From Deltaproteobacteria bacterium (GTDB taxonomy: Bacteria; Desulfobacterota; Syntrophorhabdia; Syntrophorhabdales; Syntrophorhabdaceae), in contig JAKLET010000028.1 in the NCBI GenBank assembly GCA_022711595.1, positions 1-50,380 on the forward strand: a stretch of 50,380 bases of DNA, read 5' to 3'. The notes under the pieces are model-generated. The model saw nothing but the letters and a program-made list of their open reading frames with translations. It had not been told where the DNA came from and did no database searches. This document shows positions 34,266-43,270 of this stretch, in pieces. How positions within the stretch are numbered: position 1 is the first letter of the stretch; every line of letters begins with the position of its first letter. Both the position numbers and the translations under genes were made by a program.

Positions 34266-35621
34266 TTATTGGTTTTTCCTGATCTTGCTGTAGAGCTTTT
34301 TCCTGCTTATGCCAAGCAGCCTTGCGGCTTCGCTCTTGTTGCCGCCGACGGAATCGAGGACGTTCTGGATATGTTCGTCCTCAAGATGGGCAAGATTGAC
34401 GATCCTGCCATCCTGCGGAAGAAGACCAATGATCTTTTCCGGCCCGAGGCTGCCGACCATATCCTCGGGGAAATCCTCGGTGAGGATTTCCTGGCGTTTT
34501 CCGCTGAGCAGGACTGAGCGCTCGATGATGTTCTCCAGTTCCCTGACGTTCCCGGGCCATTCATATGCCCTCAAAAGGCCGATCACCTCCGGGGAAAACC
34601 TCTTTTTCTTCACGCCTCCGTTGAATTTATCGAGGAAATAGTCTGCCAGAGGGCCTATATCTTCCTTTTTTTCCCGCAGCGGCGGCAGGGTGATGAGGAA
34701 TGTGTTTATCCTGAAGAAGAGGTCCTTGCGGAATTTCTTTTCATCCATCTCGGATTTGAGGTCCTTGTTGGTGGCAAAAATGAAACGGATGTCCACCTTT
34801 GTTTCCTTCGTGTCGCCGAGCTTCATGAAGGTGCCCGCCTCGAGGACCCGAAGCAGCTTTGCCTGTATGGAAATGCCCATGTCTCCCACCTCATCGACAA
34901 AGAAGGTGCCGTTGTTGGCGATCTCAAGCAGGCCCAGCTTGTCCGATTGCGCGCCGGTGAAGGCCCCCTTTTTGTATCCGAAGAGCTCGCTTTCAAGGAT
35001 GGTCTCCTGGAGGGCGCTTGAATTGATGGCGACAAAGGGTTTTCTCGCCCGGGGGCTCTGGCCGTGGATAGCGCGGGCGGCAAGCTCCTTGCCGGTTCCC
35101 GTCTCCCCCTGAATGAGCACGGGCGTGTTCGAAGGCGCAACGATGGATATCAGTTCCTTGACCTTCTTCATCGCCTTGCTTTCCCCTACGAAGTTATCAT
35201 GGACCCCCATTCTTAAAATATGTTCATTGAGGACGATGTTCGTTTCCCTGAGGGTCTTTTTTTCGAATGCCTTGACTATGATGCTCGCAAGTTCCGATAT
35301 CTTGCACGGCTTTGTCAGGTAATCGTACGCCCCGAGCTTCATGGACCGGATGGCCGTGTCCACCGATGCAAAACCGGTGAGCATGATGACCTCAAGGGAG
35401 GGTTCCATCTGCCTGAGCTTCAGGAGGAGGTCTACCCCGTCCATATCGGGGAGCTTGATATCGAGCACGGCGACATCGAAATTTTCGTGCTTTACCATCG
35501 TAAGGGCGTCGCGCGCACGAAACGCGGCGGACACCTTTATCCCCTCCTTCGGCAGCTGCATCTTGAATGCCTCTACAAGCTGCGATTCATCATCAACGAT
35601 GAGAACATGGATCATCATCAA
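34266..35621 (-). CDS. NtrC-family sigma-54 response regulator 2
   Basis: A 451-residue regulator with the same layout as the one at 21533: receiver (VLDIKLPDMDG, TKPCK), AAA+ (GETGTGKE near 173, GAFTGA) and Fis-type HTH (NKSEAARLLGISRKKLY). The two are clear paralogs. Three ATG codons in a row at the start follow a GGGGG ribosome site. The gene begins 6 nt after the kinase stop. Probable targets are -24/-12 promoters of this locus, including the divergent electron-transfer operon. Confidence 0.95.
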   Translation of the reverse strand: MMMIHVLIVDDESQLVEAFKMQLPKEGIKVSAAFRARDALTMVKHENFDVAVLDIKLPDMDGVDLLLKLRQMEPSLEVIMLTGFASVDTAIRSMKLGAYDYLTKPCKISELASIIVKAFEKKTLRETNIVLNEHILRMGVHDNFVGESKAMKKVKELISIVAPSNTPVLIQGETGTGKELAARAIHGQSPRARKPFVAINSSALQETILESELFGYKKGAFTGAQSDKLGLLEIANNGTFFVDEVGDMGISIQAKLLRVLEAGTFMKLGDTKETKVDIRFIFATNKDLKSEMDEKKFRKDLFFRINTFLITLPPLREKKEDIGPLADYFLDKFNGGVKKKRFSPEVIGLLRAYEWPGNVRELENIIERSVLLSGKRQEILTEDFPEDMVGSLGPEKIIGLLPQDGRIVNLAHLEDEHIQNVLDSVGGNKSEAARLLGISRKKLYSKIRKNQ

Positions 35622-35627
35622 CCCCCG

Positions 35628-37523
35628 TTATTTGCCCGCCGGCAGTGTCAGGAAAAAGGTCGTCCCATAGCCTGGCTTGCTTTCCGCCCTGACGGTGCCT
35701 CCCATGCTGTCAAGGAATTCATGACAGAGCGAAAGTCCGAGCCCTATCCCTCTTTTTGTTTCCTTGGTGGTAAAAAAAGGTTCAAATATCTTGTCCGCTA
35801 TGGAATCGGGTATCCCTACCCCATTGTCCTCTATCTCTATATTGATAACATTATCACGAAACCCCGTCCTTATCCATATCGTCGCGTCCATTCTTCCCTC
35901 GACGGCGTCCATGGCGTTCTGCACGATGTTCACAATGACCTGCCTGAGGGCGCTCATGTCTCCCTTAGCCGACGGCAGGTCGGAGTTCAGTTCCTTTACG
36001 ATCCTGATGCCGTATTTGTCGAAGCTGGTCACCTCCAGAACGCCCTCGATCAGGGGGTTCATCTCGACGTCGGTTATCTCGAGGCCGTTCTTTCGCGAGA
36101 GGCTCAGAAGATCGGCGATGACGTTCTTGCACCGGAAAGCCTGCTGCTGGATGGTGTTCAGGCAGTATTCGAGCTTTTCGTTGTCAAGCTCCGGGTCTTT
36201 GTCGTTTTTCGAAGACTCGAGAAGATCGACGGCTATCTCGGAGAAGGCGACAAGGGTCGCAAGGGGGTTGTTCAGTTCGTGTGCTGCGCCCGCGGCCAGC
36301 CTCCCCGTTGCGGATATTTTTGTTTCCTGCATGAGCTTTGCCCTGGTCTTCACCCTGTCCGTCGTTTCCTCGATGATGCAAAGAAGCCCCTCCACATTCC
36401 CGCTTTTGTCCTTGAGGGGGACCCCCTTGAAATCGATATAGATGTTCTTGTCCCCGCTGTAGTTCATGAAGGGGAAATCCCAGAGCTGGAAGGGTTCGCC
36501 CTTCAAGCCCTTCGAGATGTATTTCGAAAGGCCGCATTTTATTGTGAAGGTGTTATTGAGCCAGTTGAACCCGATGAGCTTCTCCGCGGCCCTTGGCCCG
36601 AGGCCGGAGAGTTCGGCCAGGGCCGGGTTCACGCTGTTGAAGGAGCCGGTGCTGTCCAGGGTGAATATTGCAACGGGTGCGTTGTCGATGATGGCCTTGT
36701 TGAACTCGTTCAGATGAAGGATGGCGTCTTCCGCCTTTTTTTGCCCGGTGATGTTTTTAACGGTACCCTCGTAAAACCTGATCGTGCCGTCACTGCCGGG
36801 GATGGCGCGGGCGTTCATTACCGCCCATATCCTGTCGCGGTTCTTCTTGTAAAGTTCGCATTCGAAACCTATGACCAGGCCGTCGCGTTCCAGGGCTTCG
36901 ACGAAGTCCCTTCGAAGGTTCGGGTCCACATAGTGCTGCAGCCCGATATCGGTGACACAGGAGAGGAACTCCGCGGGCGAGTTGTAGCCCAGCATCACCG
37001 CAAGCGCCGGGTTTGCCGCAATGACCCTGCCGTCTATGGTTGTCTGAAAGATGCCCTCTATGGCATTCTCGAATATGCCGCGGTAGAGCTGCTCCGCCTG
37101 TTTCAGCAGGCGCTCCGAGTGTTTTTTTCGTGTTATGTCGAGCAGCGTCCCTATGAGCGCCGGCGTTCCGGCGTATGACGTACGGTAGCCATAAGCCTCA
37201 ATTTCAATAATATCGCCGTTCTTTTTGATGCCCTTGAACTCGTAATTGATGGATTTGACCTTGCCCGATATTCTTCTGGATATGTTCTTTTCGACGACGG
37301 GCCAGTCCTCCCGGGTGACGAGGTCCTGCGGGCCTCTTTTGCCGATCAGTTCACCCGCCGTGTATCCGAAGATCTTCCCCATTCTTGGATTCACATAGCG
37401 GAATACGCCGTTCTGGATAAGATAGATCCCCACAAGGGACTTCTCCGCCAGGTCCCTGAACATACCCTCAGGTTCGGACGGTACCCCGGCCGCGTTTTTG
37501 CTGCTTTTCCTGCTTGTCTGCAT
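35628..37523 (-). CDS. PAS-domain sensor histidine kinase 2
   Basis: A soluble kinase of 631 residues from the ATG at 37523 (an in-frame ATG at 37562 would give 644). I prefer the former because an extended -10 box lies between them. Three PAS domains (about 20-130, 140-260, 275-400); the third is very similar to PAS2 of kinase 1, sharing GFNWL/I, KCG, YI..GLKG.PFQLWDFPF and FKGVP. H-box AAHELNNPLATL (His near 413), then DNGVGIP and GIGLGLSL. No membrane segments. Pairs with regulator 2. Confidence 0.93.
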   Translation of the reverse strand: MQTSRKSSKNAAGVPSEPEGMFRDLAEKSLVGIYLIQNGVFRYVNPRMGKIFGYTAGELIGKRGPQDLVTREDWPVVEKNISRRISGKVKSINYEFKGIKKNGDIIEIEAYGYRTSYAGTPALIGTLLDITRKKHSERLLKQAEQLYRGIFENAIEGIFQTTIDGRVIAANPALAVMLGYNSPAEFLSCVTDIGLQHYVDPNLRRDFVEALERDGLVIGFECELYKKNRDRIWAVMNARAIPGSDGTIRFYEGTVKNITGQKKAEDAILHLNEFNKAIIDNAPVAIFTLDSTGSFNSVNPALAELSGLGPRAAEKLIGFNWLNNTFTIKCGLSKYISKGLKGEPFQLWDFPFMNYSGDKNIYIDFKGVPLKDKSGNVEGLLCIIEETTDRVKTRAKLMQETKISATGRLAAGAAHELNNPLATLVAFSEIAVDLLESSKNDKDPELDNEKLEYCLNTIQQQAFRCKNVIADLLSLSRKNGLEITDVEMNPLIEGVLEVTSFDKYGIRIVKELNSDLPSAKGDMSALRQVIVNIVQNAMDAVEGRMDATIWIRTGFRDNVINIEIEDNGVGIPDSIADKIFEPFFTTKETKRGIGLGLSLCHEFLDSMGGTVRAESKPGYGTTFFLTLPAGK

Positions 37524-37560
37524 GTGGTAGAAAGTATACCACATCGTATCAAAATGATAC
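37524..37560 (-). promoter_or_regulatory. Extended -10 promoter and two inverted repeats before kinase 2
   Basis: On the minus strand TGGTATACT (complement of 37533-37541) is a good extended -10. It sits within the inverted repeat GTGGTA/TACCAC (37524-37542) and next to the palindrome GTATCA-AAA-TGATAC (37546-37560). A start near 37526 would leave almost no leader for the ATG at 37523. Confidence 0.4.
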
Positions 37561-37588
37561 ACATGTTACGAAAATGGACATAAAAAAA

Positions 37589-37628
37589 GGTGACAGCTTG
37601 TTACCAAAAAAGGATAACCTGCTATAAT
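37589..37628 (+). promoter_or_regulatory. Sigma-70-like promoter with operator candidate for the Hdr/Etf operon
   Basis: TTACCA (37601-37606), 16 nt, then a perfect TATAAT (37623-37628). An imperfect palindrome GGTGACA-gct-TGTTACC (37589-37605) overlaps the -35. The start would fall near 37635, 111 nt before the first gene. Confidence 0.45.
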
Positions 37629-37654
37629 GATTTAATATTTAAAAAGGCCTTTCT

Positions 37655-37671
37655 TTGGTATCTCCATTGCA
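37655..37671 (+). promoter_or_regulatory. Sigma-54-like promoter for the Hdr/Etf operon
   Basis: TTGGTATCTCCATTGCA: GG at 37657-37658, GC at 37669-37670, 10 nt between; the -24 box deviates at one position (GGT for GGC). Predicted start near 37682, 64 nt before the first ATG. It would tie the electron-transfer operon to the same regulators as the catabolic genes. Confidence 0.55.
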
Positions 37672-37745
37672 TATGAACGAAGACGTCTGAGCATGGTAAA
37701 TCTATATCGCCATAGAGAACGCATCGCCACCGGGGGTCATATATA

Positions 37746-38840
37746 ATGCTTGAACAGCTTGCAACCAGGGTAACAACGTGTATCCAGTGCGGCAGGTGTA
37801 CCGGGAGTTGCCCCGAATCGGGCAAAACACCCTTCAATGTGAGGATGCTTGTCCGAAAGAAACAGTTCAGGTCCGTCATCGACGAGGCGGTCCCCTGGTA
37901 CTGCACGTCCTGCGGAGCGTGCACCATAAGATGCCCCAGGGACGTGAAGCCTTCCGAGGTGATCATCGAGCTGCGCTCGAAAATGGTCGAGGACGGCGAT
38001 ATACCCGTGGCGCTCCAGAAGGCCCTCGAGAACACCTTCGTCCAGAAGAACCCCTGGGGGAAATCGCGCAACAAGCGCGCGGCCTGGATGGAAAAGCTCG
38101 ATTTCGAGATCCCCCATGTATCCGAAACGGAAAGCAAGAGGCTCCTTTTCGTCTGCTGTATACAGGCCTACGACCCGAGGTGCATGGTGATACCCGCGAA
38201 CGTGGCGAAGATCCTCAAGGCCGGCGGCATGGAGTTCGGCATCCTCGGCGAGGAAGAGGCCTGCTGCGGCAACGAGATCCGCAGGATCGGCGAATCGGGG
38301 CTCTTTGAAGAGCTCCAGGAGGAGAACCTGGCAGCCTTCAAGGAACATGGCGTGAAAGAGATCGTCACCCTGTCGCCGCATTGCATGAATGTGCTGAAGA
38401 AGGAATATGGCGACACGGGCATCAAGATAAGCCATTACACCGAGATCGTTGCGGAGATGATAGCAAACGGCGCCATCACTCCGCGAGGGTCCTACGGGAA
38501 GAAGGTCATCTACCACGACCCCTGTTTCCTGGGGAAACAGAACGGCATCTTCGACGAACCGCGGGCAATTCTCACGTCCGTGAAGGACCTCGAACTTCTT
38601 GAGTTCTCACGTTCCCGGGAAGTTTCGCTGTGCTGCGAGGGCGGCGGCGGAAGGATGTTCTTCGAGGTAGAGGCCACGTACCAGCGCAACGCGGAGGTCC
38701 GGATTCTCGATGCCGCCGAAAAAGAGGCGGAGGTGATCGCCACAGCATGTCCTTTCTGCGTCATGACCCTCGAAGACCCCGCAACGGAAAAGGGTCTCGT
38801 GGTGAGGGAGATATCAGAAATACTGACGGAGGTCTTATAA
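37746..38840 (+). CDS. HdrD-like iron-sulfur protein (HdrC-HdrB fusion type)
   Basis: A 364-residue soluble protein. N-terminal two [4Fe-4S] motifs, CIQCGRCTGSCP (from 12) and CTSCGACTIRCP (from 53), as in HdrC. Then two CCG domains as in HdrB: FVCC near 136 with ACCGNE near 172, and DPCFLG near 258 with LCCEGGGG near 295 and CPFC near 334. CCG domains hold noncubane clusters in heterodisulfide reductases. It has no membrane helices, unlike membrane ETF:quinone-type relatives. It lies 1 nt before etfB, so it is a likely direct partner of ETF. Confidence 0.88.
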   Translation: MLEQLATRVTTCIQCGRCTGSCPESGKTPFNVRMLVRKKQFRSVIDEAVPWYCTSCGACTIRCPRDVKPSEVIIELRSKMVEDGDIPVALQKALENTFVQKNPWGKSRNKRAAWMEKLDFEIPHVSETESKRLLFVCCIQAYDPRCMVIPANVAKILKAGGMEFGILGEEEACCGNEIRRIGESGLFEELQEENLAAFKEHGVKEIVTLSPHCMNVLKKEYGDTGIKISHYTEIVAEMIANGAITPRGSYGKKVIYHDPCFLGKQNGIFDEPRAILTSVKDLELLEFSRSREVSLCCEGGGGRMFFEVEATYQRNAEVRILDAAEKEAEVIATACPFCVMTLEDPATEKGLVVREISEILTEVL

Positions 38841-38841
38841 G

Positions 38842-39621
38842 ATGAACATCCTTGTATTTACAAAAAGGGTTGCCGCAACCCAGGAAGAGGAGCTGCGCAT
38901 TCTCGATGAAGGGAAGACCGTGGATCTTTCGAAGGTCCCCTTCAAGGTCAACGACTGGGACAACTATGCCATTGAAGAGGCGGTGAGGATCGTCGAGAAA
39001 TCGGGCGGGGCCGTAACGGCCGTTTCCATCGGCGACGCCGAATCTGACGAGGTCCTGCGCAGGGCCATTGCAATGGGCGCAAAGGACGGTCTGCTCATCG
39101 AGACCGGCGATGCCCTTCACGACCCTGCGGCGCGTTCGGGGATGATCCGCAACTTCATTCAGAAAGAGAACGTGCCCTTTGATGTCATTTTCACGGGTGT
39201 CCAGTCGGAAGACGACCAGTTCGGCTGTGTGGGCGGCATCCTCGCGGCCATTCTGAAGCTCCCTTACTCGTCCATGGTGGTAGGCATCGACAGCGTCGAG
39301 GCCGGTCACATGGTGGTGCGCAGGGAGCTCGAGGGCGGCCTCCAGGAAAGGGTCAAGATCTCCACCCCCTGTGTCCTTTCGATACAGAGCGGCATCAATG
39401 AGCCGAGATATGTCTCGATCATGGGCATACGGAAGGCCTCCAAGGTGGAGCGCAAGGTCTTCAAGGCGGGCGGGTATTCGGAAGGCGCCGACGCGAAGAT
39501 TGAAGTAGTGAAATGGACATACCCGCCGAAAAAAGGCGGGGCAATGATGCTTTCGGGAGAACTGGACGACATGTGCGGACAGCTTCTTGGAATACTCAAA
39601 GAGAAGGGGGTGTACCAATGA
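38842..39621 (+). CDS. etfB: Electron transfer flavoprotein, beta subunit
   Basis: A 259-residue EtfB: MNILVFTKRVA, VNDWDNYAIEEAVRI, FDVIFTGVQSEDDQFGCVGGILAAIL and TPCVLSIQSGINEPRYVSIMGI. EtfB accepts electrons from acyl-CoA dehydrogenases and binds AMP or, in bifurcating forms, a second FAD; which form this is cannot be settled by eye. The stop overlaps the etfA start (ATGA). Flanked by Hdr-like genes rather than by fixCX. Confidence 0.94.
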   Translation: MNILVFTKRVAATQEEELRILDEGKTVDLSKVPFKVNDWDNYAIEEAVRIVEKSGGAVTAVSIGDAESDEVLRRAIAMGAKDGLLIETGDALHDPAARSGMIRNFIQKENVPFDVIFTGVQSEDDQFGCVGGILAAILKLPYSSMVVGIDSVEAGHMVVRRELEGGLQERVKISTPCVLSIQSGINEPRYVSIMGIRKASKVERKVFKAGGYSEGADAKIEVVKWTYPPKKGGAMMLSGELDDMCGQLLGILKEKGVYQ

Positions 39622-40556
39622 GCTACACACTGATTGTGGCAGATGTGAGACAGGGCGTTTTCGGGGAAGCAAACCTTGATTCGCTCGGTATCGCCTCCCT
39701 TCTCGGAAAGGAGGTTTACCTTGTCGTGCCCGAAGGGGCATACGAGATGAACGAAAAAATGGCCGACGCCGTTGTAAAGGTGAAGGCCGCCGAGGAGGTC
39801 TTCCTCAACCCTCTTAACATGGGAAATATTCTTGAACAGGTTTTCGGAGCGCACGGAAAACCGGGCCATTTAGTCTTTTGCCACTCCTCTTCGGGCGCCG
39901 AATCGGCCGCCTATGCGGCAGGCCTTTTCGGCTTCCCCGTTATCACCGATGTAAGCGGTTATGACAGGGAGAGGGGTGTTTTCCTTAAGAGCTATTATTC
40001 GGACAAGATCTTCGGCGAGTTCAAGGCGGCGGGTGACGGGCCCTGTGTCATCACGGTACGCAGCGGCAGTTTCAGGGAATCCGTCCTGGAGAAGTCCTTT
40101 ACCGCACGCGTCGAGGCGATCGAAAACGTCGAGATTGCCGCCGGAAGGACATTTATCGAATATGTGGAGGAAGAAAAATCGGATATCGATATCACCAAGG
40201 CGGAATTCCTCCTTTCGGTGGGCAGGGGCGTGGGGAACCAGGACGAGATCCCGTCCTACGAAGAGCTCGCGGGCACCCTCAAGGCCGTACTTTCCGGCTC
40301 CCGGCCCGTCATCGACAAGCTGTGGCTTCCCAAGGCGCGGCAGGTGGGAACCTCCGGCAAGACGGTAAAGCCCAAGGTGTATCTTGCCATGGGGATCAGC
40401 GGCGCTTTTCAGCACATAGCAGGGATGAAGGATTCGGACTGCATCATAGCCGTCAACAAGGATGCCGAGGCCCCCATCTTCCAGTACGCCCATTACGGGA
40501 TAGTGGCGGACATCCACAAGGTGAGGGACAAACTGAAAGAGATAGCAAAGGCCTGA
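39618..40556 (+). CDS. etfA: Electron transfer flavoprotein, alpha subunit
   Basis: A 312-residue EtfA starting at MSYTLIV; a longer reading would run back into etfB. The C-terminal FAD-binding domain is intact (from about 254: VYLAMGISGAFQHIAGM, CIIAVNKDAEAPIFQYAHYGIVAD). There is no added ferredoxin domain. Its stop overlaps the start of the HdrA gene by one base, so ETF and HdrA are translated together. Confidence 0.94.
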   Translation: MSYTLIVADVRQGVFGEANLDSLGIASLLGKEVYLVVPEGAYEMNEKMADAVVKVKAAEEVFLNPLNMGNILEQVFGAHGKPGHLVFCHSSSGAESAAYAAGLFGFPVITDVSGYDRERGVFLKSYYSDKIFGEFKAAGDGPCVITVRSGSFRESVLEKSFTARVEAIENVEIAAGRTFIEYVEEEKSDIDITKAEFLLSVGRGVGNQDEIPSYEELAGTLKAVLSGSRPVIDKLWLPKARQVGTSGKTVKPKVYLAMGISGAFQHIAGMKDSDCIIAVNKDAEAPIFQYAHYGIVADIHKVRDKLKEIAKA

Positions 40557-43270
40557 TGGAAGAGAGCGAAAGAAACGTTCTTGTCGTAGGGGGAGGGATC
40601 GGCGGCATCACGGCCGGCCTGGAGCTTGCGTCCTGCGGTGTACGCGTGACGATGCTGGAGGAGGGCCCCTCCATCGGCGGCAGGATGATACAGCTTGACA
40701 AGACATTTCCCACCCTCGATTGTTCCACCTGCACACTTTCTCCCAAGATGGTGGAGGTGGCGCTCCAGCCGAGGATCGAACTTCTTTCCTGGGCGAAGCC
40801 CATGGCGGTGAAGAAGAAAGGGGCGGGGTTCACGGTCACCATCCTGAAGAAGGCCCGACACGTGGATATGAAAAAATGCACCGCCTGCGGCAGTTGTTCC
40901 GAAGGCTGTCCGGTAGTGATGAAGAGCGAGTTCAACATGGGAACGGGACCGAGAAAGGCCATCTATATCCCCTTTCCCCAGGCCATTCCCAACAAGGCCT
41001 CCATCGACAAGCGCGGTGAGCGCCCCTGCAAGGCTGCCTGCATGGATGCCTGCCCCATAGGCACGAACGTGCCGGGATATCTTAAGCACATCAGTGAAGG
41101 TCGCTTCGCTGATGCCTACATGCTTATCAGGGCGACGAACCCCTTTCCGTCGGTGTGCGGCAGGGTCTGCTACGCGCCATGCGAACGCGTGTGCAACAGG
41201 GGACAGCTCGATGAGCCGCTGGCGATACGAGATCTCAAGCGCTTTGCCGTCGACAGCTTTGACCTTGCTTCCCTGGAACCGCCTCAGGTCCAGAAGACGG
41301 GAAGGCGGACGGCCGTCGTGGGCGCGGGCCCCGCGGGGCTTGCATGTGCTTACGACCTTGCCATGGAAGGCCATGATGTCACGGTATATGAGGCCCTCCC
41401 CGAGCCGGGCGGCATGCTGCGCTACGCCATACCGGAATACCGGCTGCCCAAGGAAGAGCTGAAGAAGGAGATCGACCACATCCGCAAGCTTGGTGTCGAT
41501 ATCCGCTGCGGAGTCGAAATAGGAAAGCAAACATCCATTGAAGAGATCAAGGGCCGTCACGAGGCCGTCTTTGTCGCAACGGGCGCGCCTAAGGGCCTGC
41601 CCCTCGGGGTCGAGGGGGAGGCCCTTGCGGGCGTCATGGACGGCATCAGGTTCCTTCGCGGTATAAACGACGGGGAACATGCGTCGCCGGGAAGGCAGGT
41701 GGCGGTCATAGGCGGAGGGAACACCGCCGTCGACTGCGCGAGGACAGCAAAAAGGCTCGGCAGTGAGTCGGTCACCCTCGTCTATCGCCGTACAAGAGAT
41801 GAGATGCCCGCAGCCGAAGAAGAGGTGGAGGCGCTCCTGCACGAAGGCGTGGAGATAGAGATGCTTGCGGCCCCGGTCCGTTTCCATGGAGAGGGCGGAA
41901 AGGTAACGAAGATGGAGTGCATCCGGATGGAGCTTGGCGAGCCCGATGAGAGCGGCCGGCGCAGACCTGTTGCTAAAGCGGGTTCGGAGTTCACGGTCTC
42001 TGTGGACTGCGTCATCTGTGCCCTCGGTCAGGCGACGCAGACCTCCTTTCTCGATGCCCTCGGTCTTGCGATGGGCAAGGGCGGGACGATAACCATAGAC
42101 CCCGCCACGGGGGCCACGAACCTTGAGGGCGTGTTCGCCGGCGGCGACGTCGTGACCGGACCGGCTTACGTCGTAGACGCCATAGCCGCGGGAAAGAGGG
42201 CGGCCAGGTCCATAAGCGCCAGCCTGAAGGGCGAGGCCATTTCAGGCGAAGCGGGCAGGAAGATACCGCAAAAACTCTCCGACGAGGAACTGGCGGGGCT
42301 CACCGGAAGGGTTCAGAAAGCGGCCCGGACCGCGATGCCCGAGGAACCCGTTGATAAGAGAGTGACCGATTTTCGCGAGGTGGCCCTCGGATACAGCCCG
42401 GAGGATGCCGCGGCCGAGGCCGCGAGGTGCCTTGCGGGCCAGATCGAAGGCTGCATACAGTGCGGGGAATGCGAGAGGCGCTGCGAGGTGGGGGCCATCG
42501 ATTATGCCATGCAGGATGAGATCGTGGACATGGACTTTGACGGCATTGTCCTTGCACCCGGCTTCGACCTTTACGACCCGACAGAAAAGAAGGAATTTGG
42601 TTACGGCACCCTGAACGGGGTCATAACAGGTATAGAATTTGAAAGGATCTGTTCCGTGACGGGTCCCACCGGCGGGGACATTATCATGAACGGTAAGGTC
42701 CCGAAGCGTTTCTATTTCATCCAGTGCGTCGGCAGCCGGGACCGCCAGAGCGGGGCCCGCTTCTGTTCACGGGTATGCTGTATGTACACCGCGAAGCACG
42801 CGAGCATCGTGAAGGACAGGATAAGGGACGCCGAGATATACATCTCCTACATCGACGTGAGGGCCTACGGCAAGGGCTACGAAGAGTTCTACAAGAGCAC
42901 CCAGGAAAACGGGGCCGTCTACATCAGGGGGATACCCGGTGAGGTGACACAGGGAGAGAACGGTCTCCTGGTGAGGGTAGAGGATATGTTAAGCGCCGAT
43001 ATTTGCGAGATCGAGGTGGATGTTGTCATCCTCGCGACTGGCGTGAGGCCCCACAAAGGGATCGGGGACCTCTGCGAAATGATGTCACTCGATCGCGATG
43101 AATACGGATTTATAAAGGTCAATGCCGTGGAACCTTCAAAAACGAACGTGGACGGCATCTTTGTCTGCGGTATGGCATCGGGGCCCAAGGACGTTCCCGA
43201 CACGGTCGCCTCCGGAGGGGAAGCGGCATCGAGATGCATGGAATATATCGCAAAGGACATTTCTTCATGA
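40556..43270 (+). CDS. hdrA: HdrA-type flavoprotein with an inserted GltD/NfnB-like module
   Basis: A 904-residue protein, start MEESERN. It opens with the HdrA FAD motif (VVGGGIGGITAG from 9) and DCSTCTLSP, then a [4Fe-4S] motif CTACGSCSEGCP near 106. A GltD/NfnB-like block follows (about 155-550): Cys-rich CKAACMDACPIG and CGRVCYAPCERVC, FAD site GAGPAG near 256, a second nucleotide site GGGNTAVD near 385 that in relatives binds NADPH, and FAGGDVVTGP near 527. The HdrA part then resumes with CIQCGECERRC near 631 and GARFCSRVCCMYTAKHA near 735. The whole suggests an HdrA able to exchange electrons with NAD(P)H. ATG overlaps the etfA stop. Confidence 0.88.
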   Translation: MEESERNVLVVGGGIGGITAGLELASCGVRVTMLEEGPSIGGRMIQLDKTFPTLDCSTCTLSPKMVEVALQPRIELLSWAKPMAVKKKGAGFTVTILKKARHVDMKKCTACGSCSEGCPVVMKSEFNMGTGPRKAIYIPFPQAIPNKASIDKRGERPCKAACMDACPIGTNVPGYLKHISEGRFADAYMLIRATNPFPSVCGRVCYAPCERVCNRGQLDEPLAIRDLKRFAVDSFDLASLEPPQVQKTGRRTAVVGAGPAGLACAYDLAMEGHDVTVYEALPEPGGMLRYAIPEYRLPKEELKKEIDHIRKLGVDIRCGVEIGKQTSIEEIKGRHEAVFVATGAPKGLPLGVEGEALAGVMDGIRFLRGINDGEHASPGRQVAVIGGGNTAVDCARTAKRLGSESVTLVYRRTRDEMPAAEEEVEALLHEGVEIEMLAAPVRFHGEGGKVTKMECIRMELGEPDESGRRRPVAKAGSEFTVSVDCVICALGQATQTSFLDALGLAMGKGGTITIDPATGATNLEGVFAGGDVVTGPAYVVDAIAAGKRAARSISASLKGEAISGEAGRKIPQKLSDEELAGLTGRVQKAARTAMPEEPVDKRVTDFREVALGYSPEDAAAEAARCLAGQIEGCIQCGECERRCEVGAIDYAMQDEIVDMDFDGIVLAPGFDLYDPTEKKEFGYGTLNGVITGIEFERICSVTGPTGGDIIMNGKVPKRFYFIQCVGSRDRQSGARFCSRVCCMYTAKHASIVKDRIRDAEIYISYIDVRAYGKGYEEFYKSTQENGAVYIRGIPGEVTQGENGLLVRVEDMLSADICEIEVDVVILATGVRPHKGIGDLCEMMSLDRDEYGFIKVNAVEPSKTNVDGIFVCGMASGPKDVPDTVASGGEAASRCMEYIAKDISS

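Noticed and set aside
35220-37178. A 652-codon plus-strand open frame
   Set aside because: It lies wholly antisense to kinase 2 and regulator 2, whose domains are unmistakable; long shadow frames are common in GC-rich DNA and the translation shows no family pattern.
40322-40555. An N-terminal extension of HdrA 1 by 78 codons
   Set aside because: It would overlap etfA in another frame with low-complexity residues; the ATG at 40556 starts exactly at the HdrA FAD motif and overlaps the etfA stop.
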